DNA of 64,000 bases from Bacteroidaceae bacterium (lineage in GTDB: Bacteria; Bacteroidota; Bacteroidia; Bacteroidales; Bacteroidaceae). The position numbers and the translations under genes were made by a program. The stretch lies in contig JAKSLP010000003.1 of NCBI GenBank assembly GCA_024401115.1, positions 45,328 to 109,327 of the forward strand, given 5' to 3'. The notes under the pieces are model-generated. The model was not told where the DNA came from and did no database searches. It was given only the letters and a program-made list of their open reading frames with translations. Below, piece by piece: positions 60,221 through 64,000 of the stretch (the first letter of the stretch is position 1; every line of letters begins with the position of its first letter).

Positions 60221-62401
60221 ATGAAACACATTCTGACAAGTCTAATATTGCTGGTTTGTTTATCAGTATCAGCACAGATTACATTGGTAGATAACGGAAA
60301 ACCAGCCTCACGGATCGTTGTCACAGATGGCACACCGGTCAACCAGCAGGCAGCCTTGCTGTTGCAGGATTTCATTCAACGAATCAGTGGTGCCAAACTC
60401 TCAATTGTCACAAGCACTAAGCACCAATCCGGTGATGTTATCATTGGAGGGCACACCGACAGGGCTGGCGAGGACGGATTTCTGCTGAAATGTCACGATA
60501 ACCATATGCATATCCAAAGCGGAGGTGACAAAGGTGCCATTTATGGTGTCGTCACCCTGTTGGAGCAATATTTGGATGTGGATTATCTGACTTACGAAAC
60601 CGTACATTTTCCTCATCTTGAGACCATCACTCTTCCCGAGATAGACCGTGCCGAAACTCCTGCATTCCGATACAGACAGACTCAAAGCTATGGAACTGAA
60701 GATCCCATCTACAAAATGTGGTTCCGTTTGGAGGAACCCAATGAAATGTTTATCGACAATTTATGGGTTCATACGTTCAACCGCATTCTGCCCTCCGATA
60801 GATTTGGGAAAGAACATCCTGAATATTATTCGTTTATCAATGGAGAGCGACGTCCAGGCGCCAATAGCCAATGGTGTCTGAGCAATCCCGCAGTATTCGA
60901 TGCGGTAGTGGTGCAATTAGACAGCATTTTTGCTGCCCATCCCGATATGAAGATGATTTCTGTAAGCCAAAGCGACGGCAATGGCACACAATGTTCGTGT
61001 CCGGAATGTCGTGCCATAGATGAGTACGAGGGTTCTCCTTCGGGAAACTTCATCCGTTTCCTGAACAAACTGGCCGAGCACTATCCCGACAAGGAATTCT
61101 CCACCTTGCACTACCTGTTCACCATGAACCCACCTAAACACACCAAGCCATTACCAAATGTAAACATCATGCTTTGTGATATTGACTGCAAGCGTGAGGT
61201 TCCTCTGACTGACAACGCAACAGGACAGTATTTCATGAAAGCACTGGAGGGATGGTCAAAAATCTCGAACAACATTTTTGTTTGGGATTACGGTATCAAT
61301 TTTGATAACACCGTATCACCATTCCCCAATTTCCATATTCTGCAGAAGAATATCCAAACCTTTAAGGAGCATAATGTGACCATGCACTTCTCTCAGGTTA
61401 ATGGCATCAAGGGAGGCGACTTTAGCGAAATGCGTGCTTACATGCTGGGAAAACTGATGTGGAATCCTTATCTGGATGCAGACTCACTGATGACTCATTT
61501 CATGGACCAATACTACGGTAAGGCATCGCCTTATATTTATCAGTATAACAAACTCATGGAGGGAGCACTACTATCCAGCGGCATTGACTTGTGGATATAC
61601 GATTCCCCTATCTCGCACAAGAACGGCATGTTAAACAAGCACCTCATCAAACGGTACAATGAACTGTTTGACAAGGCAGAAGAAGCAGTAGCCAATGATC
61701 CAGAGCGTCTCTATCACGTAAGGCAGTCACGACTCACATTGCAGTACAGCGAACTGGAGATTGCCCGTACCGAACCAGATGGGAATAAGGACCAGGTGGT
61801 GAAACTCTTAGAACTGTTCGACCAGCGCACTCGGGAATATGGAGTGAAAACACTGAACGAACGCAACAACAAACCAGCAGATTATTGCCAATTATACAAG
61901 AAGAGATTCCTACCTCAAGAAGTGAAGAGTAAGGCATTGGGGGCAACTGTAACCTACTCTTCAAAGCCAGATTTGAAATATCAGCCTATTTCAGACAAGG
62001 CACTGACTGACGGCTTGTATGGCGGTACAACCTATGTGGAAAGTTGGGTTGGTTGGGAAGGCCGAGATGCCAGCTTTGTGTTGGACCTTGGCGAAGAAAA
62101 ACAATTTACCCGCATTGAAACCGACTTCCTGCATCAGCTGGGAGCCTGGATCCTGTTGCCTAAAGGCGGGCAATACAAGACCAGCAAAGACGGTCAGAAC
62201 TGGGAAGACTTTGGCAGTTTTGCTTTTGAGGAAGACCGTGAACTGACAGTTAAGTTTGTACCTGGCCGTTCAGAAGTGAGCACACCTGCCACAGCCCGAT
62301 ACATCAAAGTAGATGTGCAGACTTTGGGCCTCTGCCCCAATTGGCATTATGGTGTAGGTCATCCAGCCTGGTTCTTCCTGGATGAAGTAGAAGTATATTA
62401 A
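60221..62401 (+). CDS. DUF4838 protein with C-terminal F5/8-type carbohydrate-binding domain
   Basis: The exported protein (signal peptide ending SVSAQ, residue 19) has an N-terminal GH20b-like small domain (AALLLQDFIQRISGAKLSIV, GDKGAIYGVVTLLEQYLDVD). The DUF4838 alpha/beta barrel region follows (about 125-500; WCLSNPAVFDAVVVQLDSIF, VSQSDGNGTQCSCPECRAID, MLCDIDCKREV). The last ~150 residues (DGLYGGTTYVESWVGWEGRD, FTRIETDFLHQLGAWILLPK) look like a discoidin/F5-8 C module. It probably acts on glycans in the periplasm or at the surface; the substrate is not evident and no sus genes are adjacent. Confidence 0.9.
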   Translation: MKHILTSLILLVCLSVSAQITLVDNGKPASRIVVTDGTPVNQQAALLLQDFIQRISGAKLSIVTSTKHQSGDVIIGGHTDRAGEDGFLLKCHDNHMHIQSGGDKGAIYGVVTLLEQYLDVDYLTYETVHFPHLETITLPEIDRAETPAFRYRQTQSYGTEDPIYKMWFRLEEPNEMFIDNLWVHTFNRILPSDRFGKEHPEYYSFINGERRPGANSQWCLSNPAVFDAVVVQLDSIFAAHPDMKMISVSQSDGNGTQCSCPECRAIDEYEGSPSGNFIRFLNKLAEHYPDKEFSTLHYLFTMNPPKHTKPLPNVNIMLCDIDCKREVPLTDNATGQYFMKALEGWSKISNNIFVWDYGINFDNTVSPFPNFHILQKNIQTFKEHNVTMHFSQVNGIKGGDFSEMRAYMLGKLMWNPYLDADSLMTHFMDQYYGKASPYIYQYNKLMEGALLSSGIDLWIYDSPISHKNGMLNKHLIKRYNELFDKAEEAVANDPERLYHVRQSRLTLQYSELEIARTEPDGNKDQVVKLLELFDQRTREYGVKTLNERNNKPADYCQLYKKRFLPQEVKSKALGATVTYSSKPDLKYQPISDKALTDGLYGGTTYVESWVGWEGRDASFVLDLGEEKQFTRIETDFLHQLGAWILLPKGGQYKTSKDGQNWEDFGSFAFEEDRELTVKFVPGRSEVSTPATARYIKVDVQTLGLCPNWHYGVGHPAWFFLDEVEVY

Positions 62402-62588
62402 TCGTAAAATTTACGTTTACGGTTTTTACGGTATTACAAATAGAGGAGCTGCACCCGGGAATCAGGTATTATCTCCATATGACGTTTTCCGGGTCATCAC
62501 TTATAACCAAGCAAGGTCTTAAGTGAAGACCCACAAGGGTCATAAGAGAAGCCTATTTGCCATGAAATAACCGATTGTAATGTTGGCA

Positions 62589-63086
62589 TTAATGGGCAAA
62601 AGATTGACGGTAAGGCGGCAAAACCCATCTCCAAAATACCCAAACATTAACCAAAAACACCAATCCGAAAAAAACGCGAACAACCGCCTCAGGAAGTAAA
62701 AGCACCAATCCGTTCATATCTCCACCACCCACGAAGCTGAAAATGACAGACAGATAAACCGGATCAAGGAATAACAAAATTATAGTGATATAATACGTAA
62801 CAGCACGTACAGTCTTGTAAGGATGTGTTACGAGCCTGGGTGTAAGCATGACTAACAAATATGCAGCAACAGCAGTAGCGACAGCACCTGCCGCACAAAA
62901 ACAGAACATCTGAACATCACTCATCTGATCTGCATGAACATCAATCTGAATGCCGGCACCCATAAAATGGATTGTCTTAAAGACACCCATGAGTATCGCG
63001 AGAAGCAGATGTGCACCTTCGTGAATAACATAATAGGCAAAAACAGCAAACGCCAGCCCTATATATTGTCTCGATTTCTTATTCAT
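62589..63086 (-). CDS. Membrane protein with HExxH motif, M50-like
   Basis: The 165-residue protein has four or five membrane helices and the motif HEGAH in the first helix (YYVIHEGAHLLLAILMGVFK), the zinc-binding pattern of site-2-type (M50) metalloproteases. The second expected motif (a conserved Asp in the third helix) could be the one in FLDPVYLSVIF. It is shorter than most M50 enzymes and has no PDZ domain. A peptidase-like membrane protein or a transporter relative are both possible. A perfect -7 element (63108-63101) lies upstream. The 187-base gap before it (62402-62588) holds only small hairpins. Confidence 0.7.
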   Translation of the reverse strand: MNKKSRQYIGLAFAVFAYYVIHEGAHLLLAILMGVFKTIHFMGAGIQIDVHADQMSDVQMFCFCAAGAVATAVAAYLLVMLTPRLVTHPYKTVRAVTYYITIILLFLDPVYLSVIFSFVGGGDMNGLVLLLPEAVVRVFFGLVFLVNVWVFWRWVLPPYRQSFAH

Positions 63087-63100
63087 AACCTTTTTGGTTG

Positions 63101-63108
63101 CAAAAATA
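63101..63108 (-). promoter_or_regulatory. -7 element of the HEGAH membrane protein gene
   Basis: TATTTTTG on the minus strand lies 14 bases upstream of the ATG. Confidence 0.45.
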
Positions 63109-63162
63109 ACTCATGAGGCCCAATAAGAAATAGTAAAAAAGGGACATTTGTACTAATTCTGG

Positions 63163-63813
63163 TCATTTGGAAAGCAAATCCAAAAAGTCTTGTACATGGA
63201 AACCGGTAAAATCATCCAAAACATGATTGCAGCACGGAGCAATAGCCTCTCGGGAATTGGTAGTAGCCAAACCCATGGTGAAGATGCCAGAAGATGTACC
63301 AGCCTTCAATCCATTAAAAGAATCCTCAAACACCATGCAATTTTCCAAAGGCGCATCGAACACCCGGGCACCTAAAAGATAACAATCCGGATTAGGTTTG
63401 GATGCAGAGAAGAGTTCGGCAGTTAAAATACGGTCAAACAACTGTTCCAATTCCGGATGGACACGCTTTACACTATTCATCTTGTTCACATCAGAACTGG
63501 TTACCACTGCCGTCTTAATGCCATGAGCACGCATTTCCTGAATCAGTTCATAAGAACCGGGCACATACTCATAACGCATTTGTGCTTCGAACAGATTCAA
63601 ATCTTCTGTCAGCTGCCGCTGATCCTCAGGATTCGTAAAGTACGTATCAAAAATATACTTCAAAGTCTGTCCCTTAAACGCATGAGCCAAGCCAGGAAGG
63701 TCCGGACGATACTTGGCACACTCACTGCCCCAAAATTCAGAATATTGAGGTTCGGTATCAAAAATCACGCCATCTAAATCAAACAGGGCGGCAATTGGCT
63801 TATTCTTTATCAT
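63163..63813 (-). CDS. HAD-superfamily hydrolase, beta-phosphoglucomutase-like
   Basis: The 216-residue enzyme carries all four HAD motifs: ALFDLDGVIFDTE (Asp12 nucleophile, Asp14 acid/base), TAVVTSSDVNKMNSV, the Lys in SKPNPDCYLLGARV and ENCMVFEDSFNGLKAG. The helical cap of type C1 (SEFWGSECAKYRPDLPGLAH, GQTLKYIFDTYF) is that of sugar-phosphate phosphatases and beta-phosphoglucomutases. The substrate is unknown. It is a monocistronic gene with a -7 element at 63829-63822. Confidence 0.93.
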   Translation of the reverse strand: MIKNKPIAALFDLDGVIFDTEPQYSEFWGSECAKYRPDLPGLAHAFKGQTLKYIFDTYFTNPEDQRQLTEDLNLFEAQMRYEYVPGSYELIQEMRAHGIKTAVVTSSDVNKMNSVKRVHPELEQLFDRILTAELFSASKPNPDCYLLGARVFDAPLENCMVFEDSFNGLKAGTSSGIFTMGLATTNSREAIAPCCNHVLDDFTGFHVQDFLDLLSK

Positions 63814-63821
63814 AACGGTTG

Positions 63822-63829
63822 CAAAGGTA
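63822..63829 (-). promoter_or_regulatory. -7 element of the HAD gene
   Basis: TACCTTTG on the minus strand lies eight bases upstream of the ATG, so the transcript leader must be very short or absent. Confidence 0.5.
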
Positions 63830-63879
63830 AAAAGAAAAAAGCATTATCTATAGATTCGGCTATTTTTTCTCCAAAAAAT

Positions 63880-63910
63880 TTTGCAGTTTTAAAATTATGG
63901 CTTACCTTTG
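63880..63910 (+). promoter_or_regulatory. tRNA-Gly promoter
   Basis: TTTG (63880-63883), a 19-base spacer and TACCTTTG (63903-63910) are a full consensus match. The same -7 sequence serves tRNA-Lys. Confidence 0.8.
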
Positions 63911-63949
63911 CACTCGCAATTCAGCGGAAGAGCATAAAACAAAAAGAAT

Positions 63950-64000
63950 GCGGAAATAGCTCAGTTGGTAGAGCACAACCTTGCCAAGGTTGGGGTCGCG
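63950..64000 (+). tRNA. tRNA-Gly (anticodon GCC), cut by the window end
   Basis: The acceptor strand GCGGAAA, D-arm GCTC...GAGC, and anticodon stem-loop CAACC-TTGCCAA-GGTTG with anticodon GCC are visible. The T-arm and 3' acceptor lie beyond base 64000. Confidence 0.92.

Noticed and set aside
62402..62588. A small RNA or terminator after the DUF4838 gene
   Set aside because: Several short hairpins (for example 62528-62541) are present but none has a T-run or a promoter with consensus spacing.

Overview
The window is chromosomal DNA from a member of the Bacteroidales, most likely a Prevotella-like (Prevotellaceae) gut or oral organism; the genus is an inference. The evidence is a Bacteroidetes-type core gene set (V-type ATPase operon with a DUF2764 subunit, TamL-like lipoprotein, DUF4105, DUF4296 and DUF4838 proteins, LptC/CNNM/PpiD cluster). 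Many starts are preceded by the Bacteroidetes sigma-factor promoter (-33 TTTG, -7 TAnnTTTG), and Shine-Dalgarno sequences are largely absent.

Layout. 1-16.4 kb is housekeeping and envelope DNA: glyA (5' end cut off), secA, an apparently dead alkaline-phosphatase-like protein, DUF4105, coaX, an outer-membrane barrel protein, a TPR protein, lptC, a CNNM/CorC transporter and ppiD. A toxin-antitoxin-like pair follows at 16.4-17.4 kb. From 17.5 to 37.4 kb lies an accessory region. 37.4-42 kb holds a PFL-family protein, an ACT protein, a cyclophilin and a sensor histidine kinase. 42-50 kb is a V-type ATPase operon whose subunit D gene carries an in-frame amber codon. 50-64 kb holds tRNA-Lys, an MBL hydrolase, TamL, a SpoU methyltransferase, DUF4296, lspA, a DksA-like protein, ileS, a DUF4838 protein, a membrane protein with HEGAH, a HAD hydrolase and the start of tRNA-Gly.

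The accessory region is the most striking part. It holds five intact Ser/Thr protein kinases and one broken one, a PP2C phosphatase, two FHA proteins, a LytTR regulator, an exported caspase-like protease, an acidic EF-hand-like protein and two secreted FGE/C-lectin-fold proteins, nearly all on the minus strand. The kinase domains are alike but the C-terminal modules differ (FGE-like, Fib_succ/DUF1566-like, small beta domain, MORN-like). A short threonine motif (D/E-E-A/E/T-T-x-hydrophobic-hydrophobic) recurs in the linker after every kinase domain, in one FHA protein and at the N-terminus of the EF-hand protein. It looks like a phospho-threonine docking site for the FHA domains. My inference is a sensor-kinase to FHA adaptor circuit, reversed by PP2C, with the LytTR protein and the caspase as possible outputs.

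At the upstream edge of this region a strong promoter, about 325 nt of deeply nested helices and an intrinsic terminator define what looks like a stand-alone structured RNA (36244-36569, minus). A HipA-like kinase/DUF3037 pair is inserted in the opposite orientation beside the broken kinase. No transposase, reverse transcriptase, CRISPR array or phage structural gene was seen.
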